Positions 36,052 to 47,639 of a DNA stretch of 64,000 nt are shown here, piece by piece; the stretch's first letter is position 1; each line of letters opens with the position of its first letter. Source of the stretch: Vitis vinifera (Eukaryota; Streptophyta; Magnoliopsida; Vitales; Vitaceae). The stretch spans positions 12,765,001 to 12,829,000 of the forward strand of contig NC_081822.1 in NCBI RefSeq assembly GCF_030704535.1, given 5' to 3'. The translations under genes were made by a program, and so were the position numbers. The notes under the pieces were generated by a model. The model had not been told where the DNA came from, made no database searches, and saw nothing but the letters and a program-made list of their open reading frames with translations.

Positions 36052-38089
36052 ATACATAACCATTATTAGATAAAAGAAATTAGAAACAATTGATTAAAAT
36101 AAAGAAAACAAACCAAAAATCTTCAATATCTTCTTCTCTTCTTAAAAAAACAAACTACTTTGGGAAAAACAAGGAGCAATAATGTAAATCCTAAAGGCAA
36201 CATTTCAATTCTAGAACCATAGAATTCAAAAAGGAAGGTTAAGATCCATCATGTCTTCATTGAAATGCGCGCTTAGAATAAAAGAAATTCCATCATGCTT
36301 AAAATTCTTAGATAATGATATTTATGAGAGAATTTCCATCTTTTTGAAGCTCTTCTAAACAAGGTCTATCTCCAAAATTAGAGAAAAAATAGCCAAGCTC
36401 AATCACTTATAAATCAAATCAAGTCAAAATCCCCACCAACCAAGCCCCAGCAAATTTTAAAATCAACCCCAAAAGATCAATGGAAAAACTAAATTTCAAA
36501 ATCAGAAACATATCAAGATTCAAAATCAACCCCAAAAGAAGAAATTGGCATATATAACACATTAGAAAGGGTGCAGATTTTTCAACCAGAAAAAATGTGT
36601 ACTTGAAATTAAGTCATACTAATTTGCAAGTTTTTACTTTTGTATATCATTTTAATGTTAGTAATATCATTAGTTTTGATTCTTTCACTTTTTTTCTTTT
36701 GTAATAGAACTTATTTTAATTAAAGAAATACTAGGTAACTACTTTGACTAGTGTGTCTTCAACATTAGACCAAATGATTAATTAATAAAAAATATTTATT
36801 TCTATTTTTCTTTTTTATTAAGTAAAAATTACTTGAAAATCAAAATTGAGGTCAAAGTTGCACTTAACATTTTTGTCAAAAAAAATTTGAAAGAAATAAA
36901 AATATCCCAATACCTGAGCAATGAAACCAGCAACTTGAACATATTTGCACTTCATATGCCAATTCCAATGATATCCCAATGATGAGAAAAGGCACCACAA
37001 TTCCCAATTCCAAAACTTGCATCCAAAACCCCGTCGAAGACTAATTTTAAAAACAACAAAATAATATGAAATAAAAAACAAACCAAAAGTGTAGAGCATA
37101 AAAACAAACTGTGGACCTATATTATTTCACGTGCATCCCCACTCAATCAGTGAAACTCATTTTTATTGATGAACAATTAGTTTTGAAAAAGTTGAAGTCG
37201 CCACTTATTTTATTTTATTTTAAAAGGGAAAATAAAATAAGAAAGAAAACCCTAAAGAAATGACTTCATAGTTTTGGAAAAGCAAGTCTTGAAAAACCCG
37301 AGTCTTGGTCTGGGGATCAGGTTACTTATTGGGAAGGTGCCTCAAATAGGTAGCATCCCTCAAAGCCCTAAAGAGGTCTTTAATGACTAAGTTGAGGTCA
37401 AGTGATAATTAATCAATTAATTGAAGGTATCTAGGTAGACTAAGGTGATTTCGAAACTAACATGCCAAAAAAGAAATCAAATCACAATTGCAAAAGAATG
37501 TTAGGATGTGTACCTGGACTATCTCTCAAACGCTATTATAAGACATTAAAATTAGTACAGAAATACAGCACACGACATGTATTTTATCAGAGCAAATCGA
37601 ATAGACATCTAGGCATCCAAGGATGGAGTCAAACACAGATATGGTTTACGACAACATGCATGTTCATAAAATTCCGAAAAGTAAGTGATAGAGAGCATAC
37701 CTGAATAGCATGTATAATTGATAAAATTCCTCTTTCTCTCTGAGTGAAAACTCTTTCGATGAGAATTCTTTCCCTGAAAAACTAAAGAGAGATATTTTGG
37801 CTCATCTCTCCTCGAAAACCACAAAGAGAATAAATGTGTTTTCTTCTTTCTTCGAGAAACAAAAAAAGTAAGAATATAATTCTTCTAAAGAAACAAAAAA
37901 GTCTTCACTTAAAATTATTCCTAGTTTTTTCCATGAAACGAAGGTTAAGACTCTTATGCTGTGAGAAATGAATAGTTCTCATATTCATAGTTCCATTCAT
38001 AACTTAAGGCGAGAAATTTGACTAGTGAAACAACCAAGTTGGATCTTAGGGCATTTTAGAAGGTATCCGAGAAGCCTTATTGTTCATCA
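35301..38089. other. Intergenic, repeat-derived, upstream of GDSL copy 6
   Basis: AT-rich, with a long (TA)n microsatellite at 36005-36046. The stretch 37140-37700 (TTGAAGTCGCCACTTATTTT, then AACCCTAAAGAAATGACTT) resembles LTR sequence of plant gypsy elements by style only. A 93-codon open frame on the - strand at 36818-37099 has no recognisable domain. No gene is supported. Confidence 0.45.
36005..36046. repeat. (TA)21 microsatellite
   Basis: An uninterrupted alternating TA run of 42 bases in AT-rich intergenic DNA. Likely length-polymorphic. Confidence 0.95.
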
Positions 38090-39370
38090 AAACCCATCAC
38101 AGCTGCAGAGTTAATAGTTCTTGTTGTTAGTTAGCTTCGTAGCTGTCCGTTCCATATGATTGATTCATATATAATTACGATGCTTAATCCGGTCCACTTG
38201 GATATGAGACATAAAACAACTATGATAAGTATTCAAAATTAATATTTCCACTCACGCGTCTCCTTCGATGTTGAGTCACATTACAATGAATTGAATCAAA
38301 CAACCATTCCACCTACTTGAGCTTAGCTTTTTGATACCATCAAATGGTCGAGAAGGCCATGCACTGGAACCGCATAAAATCCCTGAACCCTGTGTACAAT
38401 CTACAAGTCTAAATCAAACGGTTGAAAGGGCCACCCACTGGACCCAAAAGGCCTCCTCTTAACCAAGCTTCACTCCCTTCTATGAATTAGAAATGTCAAT
38501 CACAATAAAGTCGAAATACATCATTTTATTTTATCCTTTCATTCATCACACATAGCGGGGTAGACGTGTGTCTTATTAAGGTTAACGGACCCATTTCAAA
38601 CTATGCAACCTATATATAGTTTATCTGTATCCAATTAAACTTATTCATATGGATTCATTAGGTCATGGTGAATTTTGAGATGGACCATTACATGTACGCG
38701 GAGACAGTTGGCTGATGCTCACTCACGGACTCAATGATTGGTATTCACCTGAAAAGCAAAGTCTCCGGAGTCACATTATCACACCTGCCTTACATTTTTA
38801 CGTATATGATTTTGTATAATTTAGCAGTGAACCCAAGGAAATTGCCGTCTAGATGAGGTCGCCCACCTACTTGACTACTTGTTTTCAAGATATCAACCCC
38901 TCTTCACCAACACCAACAACTTTGTACAAAATCTCCTGTAGTAAGTATCTTGGTTAATTATTCTAATATTTTTTTATCTTATTTATTATTATTATTATTA
39001 TCTTCTTGTTTTCATATATCAATATTCAAATATTTTTGAACCCTCAGATATTTCCTAGACACGTTTTTGTTTTTATAATTTTCCAACCCATGAAAATAGA
39101 AAGTTCAATTATTACCTCTTTTTTCCTTGATTCCTAATAGTTTAATATTTCATGGACACAAAAATGAAAAAAAAATTCCCACTGTATGTGGAGTAGTGTT
39201 TTAATGGCCACGTATTCATTTCTTGCGTCTAGAAAACGAGAAAATGAAGATCACAAGCATGATCTTTAAATACGAGGCTGGGCCGAGGGCATAGAATTCA
39301 CATAAGTGATCACTTTTTCCATCTCTTTTTCTTATAGCTTGGAGAAACACAACAAAACTTTCCAAGCCCA
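38090..39370 (+). promoter_or_regulatory. Upstream module and promoter of GDSL copy 6
   Basis: Third copy of the module before copies 4 and 5, entering at CCCATCACAGCTGCAGAG (about 38093). At the TATA position, copies 4 and 5 read TTATATAC but copy 6 reads TTTAAATAC (39265-39273). A one-base change thus weakens the match while keeping a TATA-like A/T run. A short (ATT)n run lies near 38983-39000. Confidence 0.6.
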
Positions 39371-41887
39371 ATGGTGTCATCTTCTTCGATTATTGTTTTC
39401 TTTCTTTCTGTTTTTATTATTCTATGTACCACAGAAGCTCTCGTAAAGCTACCGAGGAACGAAACATTTCCAGCCGTGCTAGTTTTCGGAGATTCGATAG
39501 TGGATCCGGGCAATAACAACAATCTTAGTACTGTGGTTAAGTGCAATTTTCCACCGTATGGGAGGGACTTCGTGGGAGGATTTCCAACTGGAAGATTTAG
39601 CAATGGCAAAATTCCGCCTGACTTCATTGGTACGTCCATTCTATTTTTACGTGGCCTTATATTTCATGATATGGAAGTATTTTGTTTCCTGATATCATGC
39701 AATGTTTTGCAAAATGAGACCGAAATATTCATATTTGGTATGTTTTGAAAAAGGAAATACACAAAGCCACTCCGCTATTGAATATGTCTTGTTTTAAACT
39801 ATGTCAGAGAAAATAAAGGATACCCAAATCAGGCTTGGAGAACGAAGGCCAATAGGATCTTTCAGTTGACTGGTCCAATGCTCTTCTCAATAGGGTTGAC
39901 CGGTTTGAGTAGTTGGGCCTACCTGACACGGACGGCTTGGGATTTTGATTTTCATAATTTTCCAAACCGGAAAGTCCATAGTTTATAAGTGATGGTGTTT
40001 GGTAAACTATTTAATAAACAAATTAAATATATTTAATAAAATAAATCTTGTATCTTAAAATTGAAAATAATTTTAATAAATTAATTTAATGGTTTATAGG
40101 CAATTTTATTTAAAACCGTCTTAATTTTTAAACGTTAAATTTTGTCTCATATGAAGTTAAGCTACCATCGGAATCCCTCCATGGTAACCCAACCTCCTAC
40201 GTCTACCAAAGGCCATGAAAACACCAACCCAATTGTTTAAAAAATCCCAAATGTTGTGAAAAAAAAAATAATAACTTCACAATTTTCCGTGGGATAATTC
40301 TCGAATCAAAACATGTTCCTTTCCTTTCGGATATGTATGGATGATTTTCTCTCAAAATTTTAGCTTGGTGATATAATATAACAGTTACAAAATAATTATT
40401 TTGTATTCTCAGCTGAAGAATTGGGAATCAAAAATCTACTGCCACCATATTCTAGCCCGTCTCTTCAACTTGGTGATCTCCTGACTGGAGTGAGCTTCGC
40501 CTCAAGTGGCTCAGGATTTGATCCTCTAACACCTAAGCTTGTGGTATATAAATTCCCCTTTCACATATAATTTATGCTTCAAATAATGTATTGTTCATTT
40601 CTTAACTTGGTTTTTATTTTTGGATCCAAAATCAGTCAGTTTTATCTCTGCGGGATCAATTAGGAATGTTCAAAGAATACATAGGAAAGTTGAAAGTGAT
40701 GGTTGGAGAAGAGAGAACAAACACCATTTTAAGCAAAAGCTTATTTCTAGTAGTAGCAGGCAGTGATGACATTGCCAATTCATACTTTGTCATCGGCGTT
40801 CGGAAACGCCAGTATGATGTTCCGGCTTACACTGATTTTATGGCCACCTCGGCTGCTTCTTTCTTGAAGGTAATTTTAATTGCCATGCAAAAACTCTGGA
40901 ATCATCCATGCTCTTCCGTTTCCAACTCATAGGATATCATTCTTATCTTCTATTAAACAAATTGAAGGAATTGTATGGATTGGGGGCACGAAGAATAGGT
41001 GTTGCCAGTGCACCTCCATTGGGGTGTCTGCCATCACAGAGAAGCTTAGCAGGAGGGAAACAAAGAGAGTGTGCTGAGGATCACAACGAAGCTGCGAAGC
41101 TGTTCAACACCAAGCTCTCGTCTCAATTGGATTCTCTCAACGCCAATTCTCCCCAGGCAAAGTTTGTCTACATTGATATTTACAAACCCTTTCTCGATCT
41201 CATCCAAAACCCTCAAAAATCAGGTAATTCTTTTGATGGGTAGTGGGAAAACTGGTATCCTCTTTGCTCTGCCCTATTTGGTAATTGATTTGAAAACGGT
41301 TTTCCAAAATTGTTTTTTGATGCTAATAGAAACAAATATGTATTTAGGAATTTATAATATTTTTAACCTGAATTTTATGTTTACTTTTATATATAATGCC
41401 TTAATTTTAATCATTTTTTATATTTATATGTCTATTTTTTTAAATAACTTTATAAAAAAAAACAAGTATAAAACAACTAAAAGACTTTATGGAAGAACAC
41501 TTTGTTTTTCATCTTTTTATTAACACTTTGTTTTTCGTCCTTTTATTATCAAAGATGTTTTCCTATTTTTTATTTTTTTTTATTTTTTTGGAGAATGAAA
41601 AACCATTTTAAAAAATAATTATCAAATTGAGCCTTAGTTTTTGTTATTATTATTATTATTATTATTATTTAAAAAAAAAATAATTTGTTTCAGGGTTTGA
41701 AGTGGTGGATAAAGGTTGTTGTGGCACAGGGAGAATAGAGGCGGCAGCACTATGTAGCCTATTAAGTTCATTTACTTGTGAAGACGCGTCAAATTATGTA
41801 TTTTGGGATAGTTATCATCCTACAGAAAGAGCATACAAGGTTATAATAGAGAAGATCATCCAGAAATGCGTGGACGGCTTCTTCTGA
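39371..41887 (+). CDS. GDSL esterase/lipase, EXL-like, copy 6
   Basis: Five exons: 39371-39629, 40413-40543, 40636-40869, 40968-41223, 41694-41887; predicted 357 aa with intact frame. The start is the only ATG before the signal peptide (residues 1-23, Ser-rich then Ile/Val/Phe-rich). Ser42 is the nucleophile. Block III is Gly172-Ser-Asp-Asp. Asp332 and His335 form DxxH. Differences from copies 4 and 5 include Gly for Glu in the exon 3 start (DQLGMF) and CSLLSSFTC where the others have CN.(F/L).PFTC, so a conserved Pro is Ser. Intron 4 has the MITE-like insert and a (TTA)n run just before exon 5. It is the last intact gene of the array. Confidence 0.9.
41271..41637. mobile_element. MITE-like insertion in intron 4 of GDSL copy 6
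   Basis: Same element as at 31463-31728 (ends GCCCTATTTGGTAATTG and ATTATCAAATTGAGCCTTAG). It is about 100 bp longer because of extra AT-rich sequence near its left end and a repeated CTTTGTTTTTC word. Confidence 0.6.
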
Positions 41888-42326
41888 TCAAACTGATATC
41901 TCTTTTATGTCCAGCCCATATATGGCAAGCTTCACTGCCTTAAATTATTTGTAATGGTGAAAATGGGTCTTCCTTTTAGGTTTTGTAATCATAGTTAAAA
42001 GAGCTATTATGGATGTAAAATGTGCGAACACATAATCCATGATAACTCAATCATCATGTAAAATGCAGTTCTACTCCTTGAAACTGTCTTGTTTTTCTTG
42101 GCGTTCTTCTTCTTCTTTGTTATGTCTGTCTGTTTCTCTTGTTTGAAAGACCACCCAAGCTATGTTAAATCTGCCTTGTGTAATGGAAAGTAGTCCTCTG
42201 AATTGCTTGGTAACCACTAGACTGCTACCTTTAGTTTCTCACAAGCATTGTTTAGACCCAAAAGCTATATCTACAAGTCATGACAATTTGTAAATTATGA
42301 TTAATATTCATTTTTGGCTTTTTAGT
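41888..42326. other. 3' flank of GDSL copy 6
   Basis: Non-coding sequence parallel to 31976-32790 after copy 5. It stops abruptly at 42326, exactly where the copia LTR begins. The corresponding position after copy 5 continues into the GDSL remnant. Confidence 0.6.
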
Positions 42327-42968
42327 TGTTAGGGTGAATTCACAATATTCCAACAAATACCAGAATTTTCTACCATTTCTTTGTGCAAAACTAAATAGGC
42401 AATATCACCTAACAGCAATAAATAAATAAACTCATATAACAAAATAATAAATCAGACACCAGAATTTTTACGTGGAAAGCCCTTCGATGCGAAGGAAAAA
42501 ACCATGAGACCTAATCCAATTCAAACTTCCACTATCAACAATAATGGGTTATACCTGTCTTTTCTAGAATAATCTCTAGAGGTTGCCAAATATATCAAGA
42601 GCACATATAGCCTTGGATTATACAATCTCTCTTGGCAAAAATAAAGAAAATTAGAGAAAGTATACCAAAAATGTCGTTACTATTCACGGGCAATAACATC
42701 AATTCCCCATCTCAAAATCTGATCTCCACCGTCCAGATTGTAGATACTTGGGTTTTAAACCTCTCCTCCAAATTTCAACTCAATCGAACCACAGATGAAG
42801 TGGATCTGCTTGTTGATGAAATATGGACAAATGCATTTTTCCTCTCTCTCTTCTCTTCTCTCTGTTTTTTTTTTTCTCGATTTTTTTTCTCTTTTGTTTT
42901 TTTTAATGTAACTAACTTGGTCCCCAAGCATATGGGGCCCACTCCCTCACATACGAGGGAGCCCAACA
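42327..42968 (-). repeat. 3' LTR of the - strand copia element
   Basis: A 642 bp segment bounded by TGTTAGGG and CCCAACA (TG..CA ends with a short inverted repeat). The inner boundary abuts AATCTCCACCTCCC, whose complement is a polypurine tract. Transcript-related signals were not assigned. The open frames at 42632-43129 and on the opposite strand lie inside or across this LTR and are not genes. Confidence 0.75.
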
Positions 42969-43019
42969 AATCTCCACCTCCCAACTATGTGAGGGGCTCT
43001 ACCAAGCCTGCTTGCTTTC

Positions 43020-44641
43020 TACAGAATTGTAGTTTCTCTGTAGGTATTAGTTTTGTCATCATATCTGATCCATTATCATCAATATGGATTTTCTTAAGGA
43101 AAAATAATTCCATCTCTAGTGCATCATGAATCCAATGATACCTTACATCAATATGCTTGGATTTAGAGTGAAAAGTTGGATTCTTACCTAGATGAATAGC
43201 ACTCTGACTATCATAGTAGAGTAGATACCTTTCTTGCTATAAACCCAATTCTTGTAGGAACTTCTTCATCCACAGTAACTCCTTGCTAGCATCAGTGATA
43301 GCAATATACTCAGCCTTCGTGGTCGACAAAGCAACACATTTCTGCAACCTTGATTGTTATGACACTGCTCCCCTTAACAAAGTGATCAAATAACCAGAAG
43401 TAGACTTTCTGGAATCAACATCCCCAGCCATATCTACATCTGTGCATCCTAAAAGCATAGGTTTGTCAATCCCAAAACATAAACATGTCTTAGAAGTACC
43501 CCTCAGATACTTGAGAATCCATTTCACTGCAACCCAATGTTCTTTGTCAAGATTAGAAAGGAATTTGCTGACAACTCCAACAGCATGAGCAATATCAGGC
43601 CTCGTGCACACCATGACATACATCAAGCTACCCACGGCTGATGCATAGGACACCTTTCGCATTTCTTCTTTTTCTTTCTCACTTGAAGGACTTTGTTTGG
43701 AACTTAGCTTTAGATGACTTCCAAGTGAAGAACTCATTGGTTTTGCGTTGCCCATGTTAAACTTGTCTTAAACCTTTTCAATATAGCTTTCTTGAGATAG
43801 CCACAATTTTTCATTCGTTCTATCTCAAGAAATCTTTATACCAAGAATCTGACTTGTAGACCCCAAGTTCTTCATTTCAAATGACTTGCTCAATTCATTT
43901 TTCAGTTTATTAATTTTACCAATATCACGATCAACAATCATCATGTCATCCACATATAGCAAGAGAATAATAAATTATCCATCAGAGAATTTCTTCATAG
44001 ACACACAATGGTCAAAAGCAGTTTTATCATACCCATGCTCAACCATGAAGGAATCAAACTTCTTGTACCACTGTCTCGGTGCCTGCTTGAGACCATATAA
44101 GCTCTTCTTCAGTCAACACACTAAGTGTTGGGCATTTGATTGTAAACCCTTCTGGTTGCTCCATATATATTTCCTCCTCTAAGTCACCATGGAGGAAAGC
44201 AATCTTCACATCAAGTTGTTCAATCTCTAGATTCATAATGGCAACGAAGCCTAACACAACTCAGATCAAAGACATCTTAACCACAGGTGAGAAAATCTCT
44301 TCAAAGTCAATGTCTTTCTTCTAACTAAAACCTTTCACAACCAATCTTTCCTTGTACCTTGGTTGTGATCTATTTGGTTCAGGATTCTTTTTTAGTACTC
44401 ATTTATTCTTCAATGCTCTCTTACCCTTAGGCAACTCCATCAATTTATAAGTGTTGTTCTTATGCAATGATTTAATCTCTTCATGCATAGCTCTCAACCA
44501 CTTTTTTTTCTCGTCATGCAGCAGAACCTCTTGATAATTTTTTGGCTCTCCCCCATCAGAAAGCAACAAATACTCATCACTAGTATGCTTTCTGGAAGGT
44601 TGACGGTCTCTAGTAGATCTTAACTGTGTTTCAGTAGGCAA
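43020..44641 (-). pseudogene. Copia reverse transcriptase and RNase H, disrupted
   Basis: From high to low coordinate: an RT N-terminal segment (44399-44641, with WLRAMHEEIKSL), RT palm (44054-44257, [20 protein letters not shown]), the catalytic YVDD at 43945-43956, then the RNase H region (43357-43755). That region has SYASAVGSLMYVMVCTRPDI and GCTDVDMAGDVDSRKSTSGY. A final part with LSTTKAEYIA and KHIDVRYHWI reads down to about 43080. Domains are in different frames and contain stops. Confidence 0.85.
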
Positions 44642-44821
44642 CTCTGAAGTAGTTTGTTCTTGCTGCTATTTTAGGCTATCATTCTCAACTGTAGGATTTT
44701 CTTCTACATCATCAACTGCAGACTCATCATTTCTGTCAACTGTATCAACATGTTCTTTTTGCACAATTTCCATGTGTTCATTATGTCCCACAAAGTTAGG
44801 AAAGACTGGACCCAAATCAAC

Positions 44822-45750
44822 CTATTCTTCATTGAAAAGCTTTGGCTTCTTAACCTGATCCAAGTCTTCAATGGTTTGATCTTCAAAGAAGACAACATCT
44901 TTGCTTCTTATAATCTTTTTGGTACCTAGATCCCATAGCATATACCCAAACTCTTCATTTGAATAACCTAAGAAGATACAATGTTTAGTCTTGTTGTCAA
45001 GCTTGGACCGCTTATCTTTAGGAACATGAAAAAATGTCCTCTTGCCAAACATTCTCAAGTGCTCAAAGGAAACAAATTTTCCTGTCCAAACCCTCTCTAG
45101 AATATCACCCTCTAAAGGATATGATGGACACAAATTAATCAAATCAACGGTTGTCCTCATAGTCTCACCCCAAAAAGACTTAGGCAATTTTGCATGAGAG
45201 AGCATACACCTAATTCTATCGCAGATGGTTATATTCATTCTCTTAGCTTCAGCATTTGCTATTGGGTCTTAGGCACCGTCTTCTCAAACTTGATGTCATG
45301 ACTTTTGTAGTATTACTCAAACGGCCCCCTATATTCACCACCATTGTCTGCTCTGACATATTTTAACTGCTTGCCAGTTTGCCTCTCAACCTTCACATGA
45401 AAATCTTTTAATACATCGAGTACATGGTCTTTGAATTTCAAAGCATATGCCCACACCTTTCTTGAATGATCATCAATAAAAGTCACATAATAAAGTGCAC
45501 CACCAAGAGTATTACTTTGCATAGTACAAACATCAGTGTGAATTGAATCAAGAATATTTGGTTTTCTACATGAAAGAAATCTATGAAATGCAACTCTACT
45601 TTGCTTTCCAAACAGATAATGTGTGCAAGGTAATAGCGACGTACCTTTAACTGGTAGAAGTTTTTTTTTGGCAAGAACCTGAAGTCCTTTTTCACTTTTG
45701 TGACCAAGCCGCTTATGTCATAGCTCAGTAGAGGCTTCATTCTCAACAAT
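44822..45750 (-). pseudogene. Copia integrase, disrupted
   Basis: The catalytic core is at 45313-45522 (YVTFIDDHSRKVWAYALKFK, then RADNGGEY), preceded by a frameshifted GAG-pre-integrase segment (45483-45749). The C-terminal region at 44822-45238 has LPKSFWGETMRTTVDLINLC and KHCIFLGYSNEEFGYMLWD. At least two frame changes separate these parts. Confidence 0.85.
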
Positions 45751-46146
45751 GTTCACCTCTCCCTTGACTAGTCTCGCTTTTGTCTTGTAGATAGTATTAT
45801 TTTTCTTCCTCCTAGCTAAAACAAGAGAACCCTTAGTAAGCTTCCACTTACCATCTCCAAGGTGACTATGGTAGCCCTCATCATCAAGCTTCCCAACAGA
45901 GATCAAACTAAAGTGCATTTCAAGAACATGTCTAACATCTTTCAGGACCAATTTGTACTCAATGCTAGTTTCTAGCTCTACATCTCCCATGCCAACAATT
46001 TTACATTTTGCTTCATTTCCCATCTTAACCCAACCAAAACTGCCACTGTTGTAGGAAAGGAAGAAATCTCTACGTGTAGTGATATGAAACGACACTACTA
46101 TATCAACCACCCAAGTAGAATTTTGGCATGCAAGGTTTACACACAT
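45718..46146 (-). pseudogene. Copia aspartic protease, active-site motif lost
   Basis: Reads WVVD then IVVSFHITTRRDFF, followed by VKMGN. In copia proteases the catalytic motif is D-S/T-G; here the two residues after Asp are Ile-Val, so the enzyme would be inactive. The downstream VLKDVRHVLEMHFSLISVGKL pattern is typical of the protease C-terminus. The encoded frame stays open for 142 codons despite the motif change. Confidence 0.8.
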
Positions 46147-46187
46147 ATCATCACAAACAATGATCGTATCACCATTAGATGCAACTG

Positions 46188-46915
46188 CTACAATGTCTTT
46201 GTCATCTTTCTGTTCTTCACATTTTCTTTAAATTGTTCTCTTCTGAATTTTTTGCACTCTCTCTTAATGTGCCTTGGCTTGCCACAATAAAAACACTTTA
46301 TCTCTTTTCTGGACTTTGACTTTCCTCTTGACTTGTCACGATTATAATCATTGGAAGGTTTTCTACTTTTACTTTTTCCCCGTTTCTCTATAACAAATGT
46401 TTCTGTATTAGAGAAAATACCTAACTCTTTTCTTTTTGCCTCTTCATTAAACATGTCTTTTACCATGTAGACATTTATCACACCATTTGGGGCTGAATTA
46501 CTCAAGGATACCACCAAAGTTTCCCAACTGTCTGGTAAGGAACTCAACAAAAGTAAAGTTTGTACCTCATCATCTAGCTCAAGTTTCATGGTAGACAACT
46601 CATTCAACAGTCCCTAAAAATTATTGAGATGCTCTGCAACACTATTACCATCCTTGTACCTTAAATTCACAAGCTTTCTTATCATAAAGGCTTTGTTCTG
46701 TGCAGTCTTTCTCTCATAAAGACTCTCTAATTTCTATCAAAAGCTATATGCATCAACTTCCTTAGCTACATAATGGAAGACACTCTAATCAACCCACTGC
46801 CTAATCTGTCCAATGGTTTTCCTATTTAATTTCTTCCACTCATCCTTAGTTGTAGTAACTGGCTTATAACCCCTGCATTCAATGGGCTCAAACAACTATG
46901 CACCTAAATATTAAC
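46188..46915 (-). pseudogene. Copia gag with zinc knuckle, 5' truncated
   Basis: Open part 46188-46607 (139 codons) includes LLSSLPDSWETLVVSLSNSA and a CCHC knuckle, CFYCGKPRHIKREC, near 46253-46294. Upstream, at 46608-46915, recognisable gag continues in one frame (for example LESLYERKTAQNKAFMIRKL) but contains several stops. The expected N-terminal 30-50 residues are missing at the junction with the + strand copia fragment. Confidence 0.8.
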
Positions 46916-46929
46916 CATTAATGTAAAGG

Positions 46930-47270
46930 ATAAAATTCTTCAAAAAGATTTAAAAATTAGATATGTGTCCTTTTGTAATCAACTTATAGATTGTTTAACT
47001 AAGGCCTTGGCCAATACTTGAGATCAGTATCTCAAATCCAAACTCGGTGTAATAAAGTCTCCTTTCATTTGAGGGGGTTGTTAGAGAAGATACAAAAATT
47101 AACACTTCAATACGTACACATCAACACCCAACAATGCCACATTCCTACCACTAAACCAAAAGTTCCTTTACATATTGTTTCTCATTTCTCCTATAAAAAA
47201 CTTTTTATGTTGTTGTGGTGTAGAAACCTTCACGTATTGTCTGGCTCATATAAATAAAACATGCAATGGT
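46930..47270 (+). mobile_element. 3' end of a + strand copia element (RNase H tail, PPT, LTR start)
   Basis: At 46955-47075 the + strand resembles the end of a copia RNase H (in broken frames: QLIDCLTKALANT, then YLKSKLGVIKSPFHL). Then come TTTGAGGGGGT, a polypurine tract, and an LTR starting TGTTAGAG at 47079. The LTR text (CATCAACACCCAACAATGCC and onward) matches the LTR-like stretch at about 33560-33660. It is therefore the same family as the 5' fragment at 33.5-35.3 kb and possibly the same original element. The outer LTR end is unclear. Confidence 0.7.
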
Positions 47271-47639
47271 CAAAGTTTTTACTCTGTTGTTTTTTTTTTC
47301 TTATTTTTATTTTATGTTTAATACCAAGTTATATGTTCTGCTACATTCCCTTAACATCAGTCTTCCTAATGTTGTGATGACAGCATGGACAACTACATCC
47401 CTATACTTCACCTTATCCAAACCCTATGGCTCTATTTGGTTCCCGAAAAATGCGAGAGAAAGAAAATTGGGAGGAAAAATGGAAGGAAAGAAAAAGGTAA
47501 GGAAATGAATATAATTTTTTTTTCACTTGTTTGGTTATCCATGGAAAATTCAAGGAGAAAAAAAAAATTCATTTTCTTTTGTTTGGTTAACCACAAAAAA
47601 AAAAGTAAGGAAAAATGAAAGGAAAATAAAATCAACAAT

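Larger units (their letters stand above)
42327..46915 (-). mobile_element. Ty1/copia-type retrotransposon, truncated at its 5' end
   Basis: The minus strand carries, in copia order, gag with a zinc knuckle, protease, integrase, reverse transcriptase and RNase H. They are followed by a purine-rich tract (complement of 42969-42982) and one LTR (42327-42968). The 5' LTR, primer-binding site and first part of gag are absent: the sequence changes at about 46915 to the 3' end of another copia element on the + strand. Frameshifts and stops in every domain make it inactive. Confidence 0.88.

Noticed and set aside
36818..37099. 93-codon open frame on the - strand with aromatic-rich composition
   Set aside because: No recognisable domain, lies in repeat-like AT-rich DNA, and no splice partners were found.
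42632..43129. 165-codon open frame on the + strand
   Set aside because: It lies across the copia LTR and the adjacent RNase H end in antisense, with homopolymer-driven Phe/Ser composition.
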